From Chionoecetes opilio (lineage: Eukaryota; Arthropoda; Malacostraca; Decapoda; Majidae): a stretch of 64,000 nucleotides of DNA. A program made the position numbers and the translations under genes. The DNA is taken from contig JACEEZ010013968.1 of assembly GCA_016584305.1 (NCBI GenBank), positions 21,689 to 85,688 on the forward strand, written 5' to 3'. Of the stretch, positions 25,112 through 34,950 are shown piece after piece. How positions within the stretch are numbered: the stretch's first letter is position 1; every line of letters begins with the position of its first letter. Under the pieces are notes generated by a model. The model did no database searches. It was not told where the DNA came from and saw only the letters and a list, made by a program, of their open reading frames with translations.

Positions 25112-25713
25112 TGTCCTGGGTGCTACCTTGGCTATACTAAGCCCCAGTACACCCTTGTTTACAGTGGGATAAGTAGTCCCTGTGTAAGGAACAGTCAGAC
25201 ACTGTCCCGCCTGTCCTGGGCGCTACCTTGGCTATACTAAGCCCCAGTACACCCTTGTTTACAGTGGGATAAGTAGTCCCTGTGTAAGGAACAGTGAGAT
25301 AAGTAGTCCCTGTGTAAGGAACAGTGGGATAAGTAGTCCCTGTGTAAGGAACAGTGGGATAAGTAGTCCCTGTGTAAGGAACAGTGGGATAAGTAGTCCC
25401 TGTGTAAGGAACAGTGGGATAAGTAGTCCCTGTGTAAGGAACAGTGGGATAAGTAGTCCCTGTGTAAGGAACAGTGGGATAAGTAGTCCCTGTGTAAGGA
25501 ACAGTGGGATAAGTAGTCCCTGTGTAAGGAACAGTGGGATAAGTAGTCCCTGTGTAAGGAACAGTGGGATAAGTAGTCCCTGTGTAAGGAACAGTGGGAT
25601 AAGTAGTCCCTGTGTAAGGAACAGTGGGATAAGTAGTCCCTGTGTAAGGAACAGTGGGATAAGTAGTCCCTGTGTAAGGAACAGTGGGATAAGTAGTCCC
25701 TGTGTAAGGAACA
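25112..25713. repeat. 15 x 30-bp minisatellite with duplicated leader
   Basis: Fifteen nearly perfect 30-bp units (ACAGTGGGATAAGTAGTCCC plus TGTGTAAGGA) occupy 25261-25710. Upstream, a leader containing GCTACCTTGGCTATACTAAG and one 30-bp unit occurs twice (25112-25190 and 25216-25290). Two reverse frames remain open throughout as decapeptide repeats (PYTGTTYPTV and LFLTQGLLIP types), an automatic result of a stop-free 30-bp unit. No start context or flanking domain supports a protein. Confidence 0.95.
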
Positions 25714-25804
25714 GGTACAGTTTGCATGAATTATTGCATATATGGATACGAAATGCTCTAAATTCGTACCACATCAACCTTTCTGATATATTTAAGCGTA
25801 TATA

Positions 25805-25870
25805 CACTAAACCCTTCATGTTCGCGGGCTTAAGGCTCGCGGATTTGATTACTCGCGGGTTTTCAACCCC

Positions 25871-25917
<47 letters not shown>

Positions 25918-26656
25918 TTTTACTCCCTCCCAATTGCTTGCTCTCTACAGGGGCCTTATCCACCCATGTATGGAGTATGTCTCACATGTTTGGGGAGGAT
26001 CCACTCACTCATACAGCTCTCCTAAACAGGGTTGAGTCAAAAGCTTTTCGTCTCATCAACTCCTCTCCTCTGACTGACTGTCTTCAATCTTTAAATCACC
26101 GTCGCAATGTTGCTTCTCTTGCTCTCTTCTACCGTTACTTTCATGCTCACTGCTCTTCTGAACTTGCTAACTGCATGCCTCCCCCCCTCCCGCAGCCTCG
26201 CTGCACAAGACTTTCTACTCATTCTCATCCCTATTCTGTCCATCTTCCTAATGCAAGAGTTAATCAGTATCTTTACTCTTTCATCCCTTTCACTGGTAAA
26301 CTCTGGAACTCTCTTCCTGTTTCTATTTTTCCACTTTCCTATGACTTAAATCTTTCAAAAGAAGAGTAACAAGACCCCCTCCCGAACTAAATTGGCCTAC
26401 CCCTGTTTTTATTTTATTCTCTTACTGTCTTCTTTATAGGGACTGGCCCAAATAAGGGGGGGCTTTGGTTTTTACCCATTTTTGTTGTGCCCTTGGCCAG
26501 TTCCTTGTTATGAAAAAAAGAAGAAGAAAGAAAAAAAAAGAAAAAAAAAGAAAAGAAAAAAAATGAGTAAATGAATGACTAATGTCATGTTCGCGGATTT
26601 ACGCTAATCGCGGGTGTCTCTGTTCCCTAACCCCCGCGAACATGAAGGGTTTATTG
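25805..26656 (+). mobile_element. Family C TA-flanked MITE carrying a LINE 3' end
   Basis: The left end CACTAAACCCTTCATGTTCG and the right end CGAACATGAAGGGTTTATTG are inverted copies, each next to TA (25803-25804 and 26657-26658). A second inverted landmark, CTCGCGGATTT/CGCGGATTTACG, lies inside. This again looks pogo/Tigger-like. The interior holds a (TTA)n tract at 25871-25917, a truncated jockey-type LINE 3' end and a GAAA-rich tail. No transposase. Confidence 0.85.
25920..26514 (+). pseudogene. Jockey-type LINE C-terminal fragment and 3' UTR
   Basis: It encodes the region after the RT thumb of the same LINE family as 16840-18968, with AFRLINSSPLTDCL, YRYFHAHCSSELANCMP and FIPFTGKLWNSLPV. 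The frame is open to about 26369 and ends after YDLNL with a one-base loss relative to copy 1. The 3' UTR runs to about 26514 and an A/G-rich tail to 26562. No RT or endonuclease is present. It is enclosed by family C ends. Confidence 0.9.
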
Positions 26657-27486
26657 TATTGCATAATAATCATATGGGGGAATATATTGATGTTTCTAAT
26701 ACTCAGCGAGTATTGCCAGGTCAATGACTCACGTATAGGTGGAGGGTTCACCCCGGTTTCACTTCACTGGCGGCCACGGGGATAGAAGGTTGTGCAAAAT
26801 GGCGACGTTTGGCTACTGCAATTTTTTTTTAGTGTGTAATAACGAGAAACCAAAGGAACTTTTTTATTTAAGTGTGCACCACAAACTCATTTTGCAAACC
26901 AAAGATTATTGCACTTGCATTAAACCTGCCAACTTGGACTTCAATAGTAAATGAGGCGTTGTCGATAACTACCACTTACTACGCATCACTGTATCACGTA
27001 ACCTACTATCGGCGCCATTTGCCAGCCGTCACGGTGTATCTCAAACTTTGAAGGTAAGTTGAAAGGACTATTTACTCATATATGAAGTATTTAATGATGT
27101 GATTATAATGCTAGGGTACATTGAGGATTTAAATGTATGGTGATAAATTTTCTGGGGATTTTCCTTAGATGGCTAGCGATTTTTCCCCAGATTGCAAGAC
27201 TTTTTTCCCTTTACTTTCTCAAGTCGTATCACAACTACACACGTGATTCGATAGTTAAATTTGGCCTTATTTGAAGTGCTTAGACTTAGAGGCACAACAC
27301 TATGATATGTGACATGTGGTTAGGTAAAGGCAGGGCAGGATGTTTTGAAACAACCTTTACTGTCACGTGGCAGGTAAGATATTATATGTAGACAAGAGAC
27401 TGATGCACGACAGTAAACACAACTCATGTAAGGCATTGTTAGGTAAGGGGTTCTACTGCAGCTTGATGCCATACGAGCCACGTAGC
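26657..27486. other. Unassigned stretch with a 52-codon open frame
   Basis: A small frame (26799-26954) starts at an ATG in the context AAAATGGCG and begins MATFGYCNFF. I recognise no domain. GGTAAGT at about 27052 would serve as a splice donor, so a short exon cannot be excluded, but coding use is not shown. The remainder has no repeat or RNA gene that I can support. Confidence 0.35.
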
Positions 27487-27754
27487 TACACAGCGCGCCA
27501 AAGTATTGTTCGCGACATCATAACACAGCACTTCCAAACGGGAATTCAGAAAATGTACTCTATGGCAGCCTAGTGACTTCCGAGAGAATATTTTACATAT
27601 GGCAGCTTGTTAAAGGCACGGGCAGTCCATCAAGACCGTTGAGGAATATTCATATGCCACTTGCAATTATAGACGAACATTTAAAAAAGTATCGCCTTCC
27701 TTCCCGCGAGAAATTTGAACAGACGTGCCTTGGTATAACTATCATTATTTTCAA

Positions 27755-28018
27755 AATGAGGGGGCAAGAAAGCCCTAACAAAGAGCAAATTAAAGTTATT
27801 GTATCTCTACACAAGGCAGAGGCGCCAGTGGAAGAAATATCAAGGATTGTGGATGTTACGAGGAGATGTGTATAAGTGGGAGGAAAGTTTCAGGGTGGGT
27901 TGCACCGTCCGACACCAGAACATATAAGTGGCCAGGGCGAGGGTGTAAAACATCAGAAGCACCCTAAATGTCATAAAACGTCAGTGGATGCCCATCCTCA
28001 ATTAAGAGCAAGAAAAAT
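27755..28018 (+). pseudogene. Tc1-like transposase N-terminus, fragment
   Basis: The plus frame from 27755 begins MRGQESPNKEQIKV and continues LHKAEAPVEEISRIVDV-TRRCV, the layout of a Tc1 DNA-binding helix-turn-helix (basic start, helix, turn, recognition helix). A one-base break stops the frame at 27875. Further on, another frame gives SVDAHPQLRARKIL (27985-28018), which matches the second DNA-binding half (the family's KRQ-x-DA-x-P-x-x-x-AR-x-I phrase). The catalytic DDE domain is absent. It is a remnant without activity. Confidence 0.8.
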
Positions 28019-28052
28019 ATTGCGATGACTCTTACATCCTCGCCCTGGCCAC

Positions 28053-28268
28053 TTATACGTTACGGTGTCGCGGCTGCCGCGCCCCCCGACAACCCACCGT
28101 GAAACTCCCCACCCACTTATGCACACATCTCCTCGTAACATCCCCCAATCCTTGATATTTCTTCCACTGGCCTCTCTGCCTTGTGTAGAGATACAATACT
28201 TTAATTTGCTCTTTTGTTAGGTCTTTCTTGCCACTCATTATGAAAATAATGAAGTTATACCAATGCAC
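28053..28268 (-). pseudogene. Tc1-like transposase N-terminus, inverted fragment
   Basis: The minus frame includes MSGKKDLTKEQIKV and GDVTRRCVHKWVGSF, a better-preserved form of the first helix-turn-helix of the opposite arm. A frame slip separates the two halves of the domain (LHKAE region reads YTRQRGQ here). The copy stops at the palindrome centre near 28031, before the catalytic domain. Its MSGKKDLTKEQIK start is close to the usual basic start of Tc1-type transposases. Confidence 0.8.
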
Positions 28269-28514
28269 GTCTGTTCAAATTACTCGCGGGAAGGAAGGCG
28301 ATACTTTTTTAAATGCTTCGTCTATTTGACAAGTGGCATCTTAAAATTCCTCAACGGTCTTGAATGGACTGCCCGTACTTAAACAAGCTGCCATATGTAA
28401 GATATCTCTCTCGGAAGTCAGTAGGCTGCCATAGAGTACATTTTTTTGAATTTCCCCTATGGAAAACGCTGTGTTATGATGTCGCGAACAATACTTTGAT
28501 TTCCTACATCAGCT

Positions 28515-29190
28515 GTCAGGGGTTTTATGAGGTTAGGTAACTTTTAGGGGGTTATAATGAGGTTAGGTTAGCAACTTGTAGGATGTTATAGTAAGGTTAG
28601 GTTAGGTAGCCTTTAGGGGTTATAGTGAGGTTAGGTTGGTAAATTTTAGGGGGGTTATAGTGAGGTTAGGTTAGTTACTTTTAAGGGTTATAGTGAGGTT
28701 AGGTTAGTAACTTTTAAGGGGGTTATAGTGAGGTTAGGTTAGTACTTTTAAGGGGTTATAGTGAGTTAGGTTAGTTATTTTTAAAGGGGTTATAGTGAGG
28801 TTAGGTTAGTATTTTTAAAGGGGGTTTAGTGGGGTTTTGGGTTAGCTACTTTTAAGGGTTATAGTGAGGCTAGGTTAGTTATTTTTAAGGGGTTATAGTG
28901 AGGTTAGGTTATACTTTTAAGGGTTATAGTGAGGTTAGGTTAGTTACTTTTAAGGGGTTATAGTGAGGTTAGGTTAGTTACTTTTAAGGGGGTTATAGTG
29001 AGGTTAGATTAGTATTTTTAAAGGGCTTATAGTGAGGTTAGGTTAGTACTTTTAAGGGGTATAGTGTGGTTAGGTTAGTTACTTTTAAGGGGTTATAGTG
29101 AGGTTATTTATTTTACTTTTAAGGGTTTATTTTATAGCGAGGTTGGGTTAGTAATATTGTGGGGGTTATAGTGAGATTAGGTTTAACCAA
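28515..29190 (+). repeat. 34-bp tandem array rich in GGTTAGGTTAG
   Basis: About nineteen imperfect copies of a unit like GTTATAGTGAGGTTAGGTTA plus GTTACTTTTAAGGG. Each unit contains two TTAGG pentamers, the ancestral arthropod telomere repeat, inside a longer period. It begins immediately after the Tc1-like palindrome. Copy-to-copy changes are mainly length changes in T, A and G runs. Confidence 0.88.
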
Positions 29191-29479
29191 CCCTGGGGTT
29201 TTGCATGGGGGGCGCACCCCCTCTGGCTAGGAAGGTTAGGTTTTTCTTTGACTTCCTATGACTAGCAAGCTTTTGGTGGCCTTATGGGAAACTTGGGTTT
29301 TTGGGGATTGATGGCAGACACGACTCATTTATTGCTCCCCCAAAATTGTCCAAATCTATACATATATCATTAAGGAAAATTCCCTAGGAATGGAATTTTA
29401 GGGAAGCCTAATTTAGGGAATTTCACAAGATTTTGCATATAGTGACTGTGATTTTTTTTTGGAGCCATAAATCAGTTAT
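29191..29479. other. Unassigned
   Basis: No gene or repeat unit is recognisable. TCCCTAGGAATGG and TTTAGGGAA words near 29375-29415 may be remnants of the long-TIR MITE that follows. Confidence 0.4.
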
Positions 29480-29845
29480 ATTTGCTTCCCCCCAAAAACC
29501 CCGTATTCCCCCAGGTCCCCAGGCTTTTTTGGCTATAGGGGGAAGAACAAAAAGATAGGGTGAAGGACTTCTTCAAATTTCCCCTAACCTAAAAAAATCT
29601 AACCTAACCTCCTAGCGGGGGTTGGGGGGGGGTTTTTCGACACTTCGGTCATCATTCTGTGGGGATTGTATTTCACACGTCTTTGGATCAAAAGAAATCC
29701 AATAAATTTTTCCTAGACTAGGGTTTTTTTTCAACACCCCAAAATAAAAAACTGTGGGCGGGGCCCATATTTTGTCCCCCAGCCAAATATCCCGCATTCC
29801 CCCAGGTCCCAAGCTTGTTGGCGTGGGGAACAAGAAAAAGATGGG
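29480..29845 (-). mobile_element. Long-TIR MITE copy, rearranged
   Basis: 29600-29845 matches the reverse complement of 53055-53320, including CTAGCGGGGG, CGACACTTCGGTCATCATTCTG and AAATATCCCGCATTCCCCCAG. 29490-29580 is another arm in the same orientation rather than inverted. A short CTAACCTAA core separates them (29584-29612). No coding capacity. Confidence 0.7.
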
Positions 29846-29879
29846 GGTGAAGACTTTTTAAAAAATGGAAATAAGGACA

Positions 29880-29980
29880 GATTTTCAGGGTCTTTTTCGG
29901 GAACCCAACTATTTTTTTTGACCTACAATAGGTGCTTGTTCTAATGTTCTTGTTTTGTTTTGGGGAAACCAAAAAAAAAA
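29880..29980 (+). repeat. Half of a palindromic MITE (see 33005-33250)
   Basis: TTTGACCTACAATAGGTGCT, TTGTTCTAATG and an A-run followed by CCTAACCTAA match the left arm and centre of the complete palindrome at 33005-33250. The other arm is missing. Confidence 0.65.
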
Positions 29981-30399
29981 AAAAAATAATAAACCAAACC
30001 TAACCTAAAAAAAAGCGCTTTTTCGGGGCCGCTCTGGTCGACTGGGTAGTCCCGGGCGCCACGTTTTTTTTTTTTTTTTTTTTTTTTCGCAAAAAAAAAA
30101 CTATCTCCATTAAACAAGCATATGTAGGCCGGGACATGGGCATATTATGATTTTTAAATAAAAAAAAAACATAATAAAGGCTGTGATTACATAATAAAAA
30201 TCAAATCTAATCAAATATGAAGCTGCAGTTTTAAATCAAAATAAAATCGAATTTTTTTTCTTCATAAAAATAAATGTTAAAATTTTGGATTATTGGTTTA
30301 TTTCTTTTTTTCCAGGGCATTCTATTTTCCTAAATAAATTACCCCATTTCATTATTATGTTCCGGGCCCAACATTTTTGCCAGCATGACACTAACTACA
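29981..30399. other. Unassigned A/T-rich stretch with poly(T) at 30064-30087
   Basis: A poly(T) run follows GCGCCACG, and AT-rich text with repeated AATCAAAT words covers 30140-30260. Similar AATCAAAATC text occurs at 32880-32950. No gene. Confidence 0.4.
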
Positions 30400-31640
30400 G
30401 GCTTTTTCTGGGGGGGAGGAAGAGAAATTTCGTTTGAAAGCGGTCATTTTTCTCTTGCGTATCCCCCAAAAAACGTTCACCATCGTTGCTCCATGAGAGG
30501 GCAAAGCGGGGCTGAGATGTCGAAAAAACAAGATCAAATACTATTTTGACCCTATCAAATTTTTTCACACTGGAAAGTATCCTTACCGTCATTGTCGAAA
30601 ATGTGCAGATTAGGAACGTGCTTAAAATTTTATGGATCATAAAGCCCCCCAAGGGTCTGTACTGGGACCTGTACTCTTCCCTCATGATAGGGGACTAGCA
30701 AAGAATAACCCCCTCAAATTACGGCCTCTTTCCGTGATGACACAAAAATATTAAAAGCTTGGAGTCAAGAAACTCAGCCTTTTTCAAGAAATCTCGACAA
30801 AATCTACGAAGGGCCAAAAAGAACAACATGCTATTCAATGGTGAAAAATTCAAAATTCTCAGGGGTGGTAAAAACCAAGAGAACCTAACAACACCTCCCC
30901 CCCGCAAGGAGAAAAAGGTGATACCCTAGCCCACATGTAAATGTCTGGGCATTCACCCAAAGCTGATGGGACCTTCCAACCCCACCACCACCCCACCCCA
31001 AAGCCACACGAAGAGACCATAAAAAAAACCCGAAGAATTTTTCAGGGTGGGTACTTTCACCCTTTTACTCCCGGGAAAAAGAGGTAGATCCTCTTGGAAA
31101 GACTACTCCAGCCCATCCCGGACTCTGCAGTCAACTAGGGTTTCCCCCCAAGGCTATGGATATCCAGGCCCTTGAGTCGGGCCAACGGTCCATTCACAAG
31201 GCAAAAAAGAGGGATGAAAGAAATCTCCCCACTGGGAAAAAAAAACTAGAAATATATTCCCCGCAACGACGCAGAGAGAGACATTCCACCATATACATCT
31301 GGAAGATCCTAGAAGAAAAAGTACCCCACCCCCAACATCAAAAAAAGTGGAAGCTTACATAAATGAGAGGACAGGTCGGAAATGCTCAGGAAAGCCCCCC
31401 CAACTCAAGCCCCGGCAAAAATAAAGCCCTCTTCTATCAGCCAGCCCCCCTACAGGGCCCAAAAAGCCTTCAACGCCCCCAAAAGAACACCCAGCATCCC
31501 CGGCTGCTCCGTGGAATTAAAAAATCCAACTGGACGAATACCTGTGTACAGTCCTACGAACCCCGTCCCGGGGTTTACATTTCACTTGTAGAGCACCCAC
31601 AAACTCTTTAAAAGGCCCAAAGTGAACCCTACAGTTTAGG
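30400..31640 (+). pseudogene. Decayed non-LTR retrotransposon RT and C-terminus (CR1/jockey-like)
   Basis: Reading the plus strand through many frame slips gives the RT phrase PQGSVLGPVLF (about 30645-30680), then DTKILKLGSQE, NLDKIYE and NNMLFNGEKF-like text (30720-30860). These flank where the catalytic box should be, but the box itself is lost. The C-terminal part is clearer: LEIYSPQRRRERHSTIYIWKILEEKVPHP falls in two overlapping frames within 31156-31362, and 31363-31611 continues it. It is a different LINE family from the one at 16840-18968. The 5' half of the element, including any endonuclease, is missing or unrecognisable. It has no activity; assignment within the CR1/jockey group is by resemblance only. 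Confidence 0.75.
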
Positions 31641-33004
31641 GACGCCAGGACCGGCTGCAGCGGTAGAACACTACTGTTTTGAAGAATTACCCTCAAACAA
31701 CAGGTCCCGATGATTCCCCCCGTTGAAACAGGCCGCCTATAGCCCGTTATTGGGGGCCGCCAGTTGAACGGGGCCGCCTATTACATGCATCCCCAGCAGA
31801 CGGGGGCGGGACTATAAACGGGTTCAGACTAAGGTATTTGCTACGTGCGTCTTGTCAAGTACGCACTTCCTGCTTGCGTGCCCTTGAAGACGCTCTCTGG
31901 AGGCAAAGATTGGGGCCCTCTAATTATTTTGGCGCGCGCATGAGGGGTGGTGCCACAATTTATAGAACATTATAGAAAACTAAGTTTTGCAATATCAAAA
32001 ATGTTGTTTCCAAGGTCTGATTTAAAAATTTTATTGTCTGATTCTGGAAGACAATTTTAAAAAGATGCACTAGAAAATCTAAAGTCTAACCGGGTTTTAA
32101 CAGATGAGGCTGTAAAAGACGTAGGGAAAAAGACGTATATGTATTTTTTCAATAAATGAAATAAAAAGTTTTGAAATAAACTTGTGTAAATTTAAAAAAA
32201 TATATTTGTTTATATGAATACAAGACATAAAAGCGCCCACATAAAATCACCAAAAAAAATTGTTTCGTCCCCCAAAGTTTTTTTTACCAAAGCATTTTGA
32301 GCCTCAGGGGGATATATTGCATAATTTATATTCAAAGGCCAAACGAGGCCGTGCCCCCCCCCCCCCCTATACGTATACTCACTGTTTGGAAATGAGAGAG
32401 GCCGGCGCCACACACATTATATAGGGGGCCTGATTTTAACTGCGGCCCCAAATCCACTGTATCCCTAAACAACATCAAGTATCAAATAAGTAAATAGCCG
32501 AGAATGAGGTGATGAAGCCAAAAAAGGGGGGGGTAAAAAAGTTTTGCACGTTTTTACTTTAACCCCCGTTTTTGTTACTTGTACTTACATTGTTATAAAT
32601 GTATACTAATGCACAGTGTAGTTATTTATATTTCTCTATTAACAGCAAAATGCACCCATTTGATTGGTTTCCCTTTTAAACTGTGGAAATGCAATAAAAA
32701 AAACTGTTGACTAATGTATAACTGAACAAAAAATGACCTTAAAAATACATTACTGTGTACAAATAATCACAATAACTTGATTATAATCATAACTAAACAT
32801 AAAAACAAGCAAAATAGAAAAAATCTAATCTAAACACAAAAACGCAAAGCGAAAAATATTCCAACTAATCTATAAAGGAAAAAAAAACTAATCTAAAATT
32901 AATCATAATCAAAATTATTCGATGATAATCAAAATCAAAAACAAATAATTTTTTTTTAATCCCGCCCCCGTTGGGTAGGCCAAAAAAAAAAAGAGTTAAT
33001 ATGG
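31641..33004. other. Unassigned, AT-rich, with C-run at 32346-32367
   Basis: No protein domain is recognisable. Noted items: GCTACGTGCGTCTTGTCA at 31839-31856, which recurs in the tandem repeat at 43145; a C-run at 32346-32367; and AT-rich text rich in AATCAAAATC near 32880-32950. Confidence 0.4.
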
Positions 33005-33250
33005 AGGAGAGTTTTCACGTTCTTTTTTTCAGAGACACCAATACTTTTTCTTGGCCTACAATAGGTGTTTGTTCTAATGGTGCTTGTTTTTTTTTTTGCG
33101 AAACCCCAAAAAAAAAAAAAAATCATTTTGTGGTTAGGTTAGGTTTAAATTATTTTTTTTTTTTTTTTTTTTTCGGTTTCGCAAATAAACTAGCACCTTA
33201 GAACAAACACCCTTTTTAGGCCAAGAAAAAATATTGGTGTCTCGAAAACG
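33005..33250. mobile_element. Palindromic MITE with TTAGG and A/T-run centre
   Basis: The left arm (33028-33105: AGACACCAATACTTTTTCTT, GGCCTACAATAGGTGTTTG) is inverted in the right arm (33170-33245: ACAAACACCCTTTTTAGGCC, ATATTGGTGTCTCG). The centre is an A-run, GGTTAGGTTAGG and a T-run. A half-copy is at 29880-29980. No coding capacity. Confidence 0.8.
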
Positions 33251-33269
33251 ACTGCGAAAATCTCGTCAT

Positions 33270-33565
33270 TATAACCCTTTAAAAATTTCCCCCCCTAAAA
33301 AAAAATCTAACCCTAACCTCCTAGCGGGGGGGGGGGGGGGGGGGGTTTCGACACTTCGGTCATCATTCTGGAGGGTCGTCGGTTCCACGTCCTGGATCAT
33401 TAGAAATCCAAAAAATTTTTCGTAGATCTAGGGGAAATTTTTTAACACCCCGAAATCAATAACTGTGTTAGTGGATGCATATTTGTAGCCCAGCCAAATA
33501 TCCCGCATTCCCCCCGGGGCCCCAAACTTTTGTTTTGGGGGAGGGGGGGTATGGGCAAACATGAA
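33270..33565 (-). mobile_element. Long-TIR MITE half-copy
   Basis: Matches 29600-29845 and the reverse complement of 53055-53320: CCTCCTAGCGGGG, CGACACTTCGGTCATCATTC, AGCCAAATATCCCGCATTCC. A G-run of about 20 bases at 33325-33345 interrupts it. The second arm is missing. Confidence 0.75.
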
Positions 33566-34117
33566 TAATACCCGTGAGTCTACAAGCCCGGAACACCTAA
33601 AAGACTACTGCAACTCCTTATGTGTAGATAAATCGAAAAAAATTCCACTATTTCCCTTTTCCCCGTTTTCCCCAACTGAGACACACGCCAAGCTGGTACC
33701 CCTCTCACCCCTTCCTCACACCCCCCCGCCCTCCCCCACCCTCCCCCACCGGCACATCTTCCCGCACCTCTCCCCACCTCGTCTACGGCTTGTCGCATTT
33801 GCGTATTTTTCCCCGCTAACCCAGGGTGGGGAAAACTTGGCGGGCCTGTTGTTGTCGTCGCCCAGTGTTTCCAGACAGCGGGCACGAGGGACTTTTGGTG
33901 CCACATTGTCGTGCCCAGCCCAGAACTATCGTATTTTCAGATAGATTATGTACAGCCTTGGGTAAAATAATATAGTCAGAAAATGACTTTATACTTCATT
34001 GAATTCGCATTCCCACATATAATGTGGAAATTATCCATAAACCACGCTCTCATAATTGGTAGTGGGGGTTTTGTCCCCCCCTTGTGAGTGAAGTATTTGC
34101 CGCTCGTGATGGGGGAT
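33566..34117. other. Unassigned
   Basis: A Pro-rich 127-codon frame (33561-33944) lies over C-rich DNA at 33715-33775 and has no recognisable domain. I do not call it a gene. Confidence 0.4.
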
Positions 34118-34260
34118 GTATATTGACGGCTTTGAAGTATGAAAAGCCTATTTTTGGGTCCCTGACGAGCTAGTGCACTAAGCTATAAGGATAGGAAAAA
34201 TCGCCCCCAGGGGAAACCCTGGGCAATGACTATATACACATGATAGGAAAGTGATCTGCC
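34118..34260. repeat. DIRS left inverted terminal repeat
   Basis: GAAGTATGAAAAGCCTA, GGGTCCCTGACGAGCTAG and TGCACTAAGCTATAAGGATA mark this end. The TGCACTA...AAGGATAGGAAAA part is inverted at the right end, and the outer part is inverted at 35890-35950. Confidence 0.8.
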
Positions 34261-34950
34261 CACCAAAAGAAAAGTGGGAGACCAAAATACGTGTTGGCAC
34301 TTGGTCGCCTCACGCCCTCTATGTCGTAGCGCATAACTATATTTCACACAGGGGACTTTTAATGGGGATCTGCTGTAATCTTTTTAATGGGGATCTATTG
34401 TAAATCTTTAAATACCCGCTCATGGGCAGTTCAAGCTACATTGTTTCGCTCATCCTGATATTATTTATTACCAATGCTTATCTTTCTAACATTTTCCTAG
34501 TACCTACATGTGGTCAATAATGGGAGTAAAGCCTTCTATTAAACCCCACAATAAAAATACGCATTGGATATGTAACTGATATTTGGCCATCATTTACCAC
34601 TTGACAGCATTATGCATGTGTTTTCACCTCCTGATGTTATATTTGTTAATCACTGTTGCCTGTTCTGATCGTGCATCATCCTGTAACTGGTTGATTATTA
34701 ACAAGGTTAAGATTATGTTCTAGCTCCTTTACATGTATTGATTATATTTCTTTACTTTCTCCTGAAATATGTTCTCTTTCAAGTATAACAATACCTGAAT
34801 GATGTAATATATGATAAATAATGAAACCAACTAAGATTGGCCCATATTTATTCAACGTATTGCAATTTACAGCATGCTAAACACAAGATATTTTCAATTA
34901 GCAGTAACTAAGTAGGATTTCCAATGACGAAATTGTATGACAGATGCAGG

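Larger units (their letters stand above)
27487..28491. mobile_element. Head-to-head palindrome of Tc1/mariner fragments
   Basis: Two arms of about 460 bp (27487-27955 and 28031-28491) are inverted copies with moderate divergence, joined by about 75 bp. Landmarks in both include ATGTACTCTATGGCAGCCTA, AAGTATCGCCTTCCTTCCCG and GATGTTACGAGGAGATGTGT. Each arm encodes the N-terminal helix-turn-helix of a Tc1-like transposase. The short loop means the structure could fold back as a hairpin. Confidence 0.88.

Noticed and set aside
25137..25819. Decapeptide-repeat proteins of 186-196 codons
   Set aside because: A stop-free 30-bp minisatellite automatically gives such frames; no signal peptide, start context or flanking domain supports a gene.
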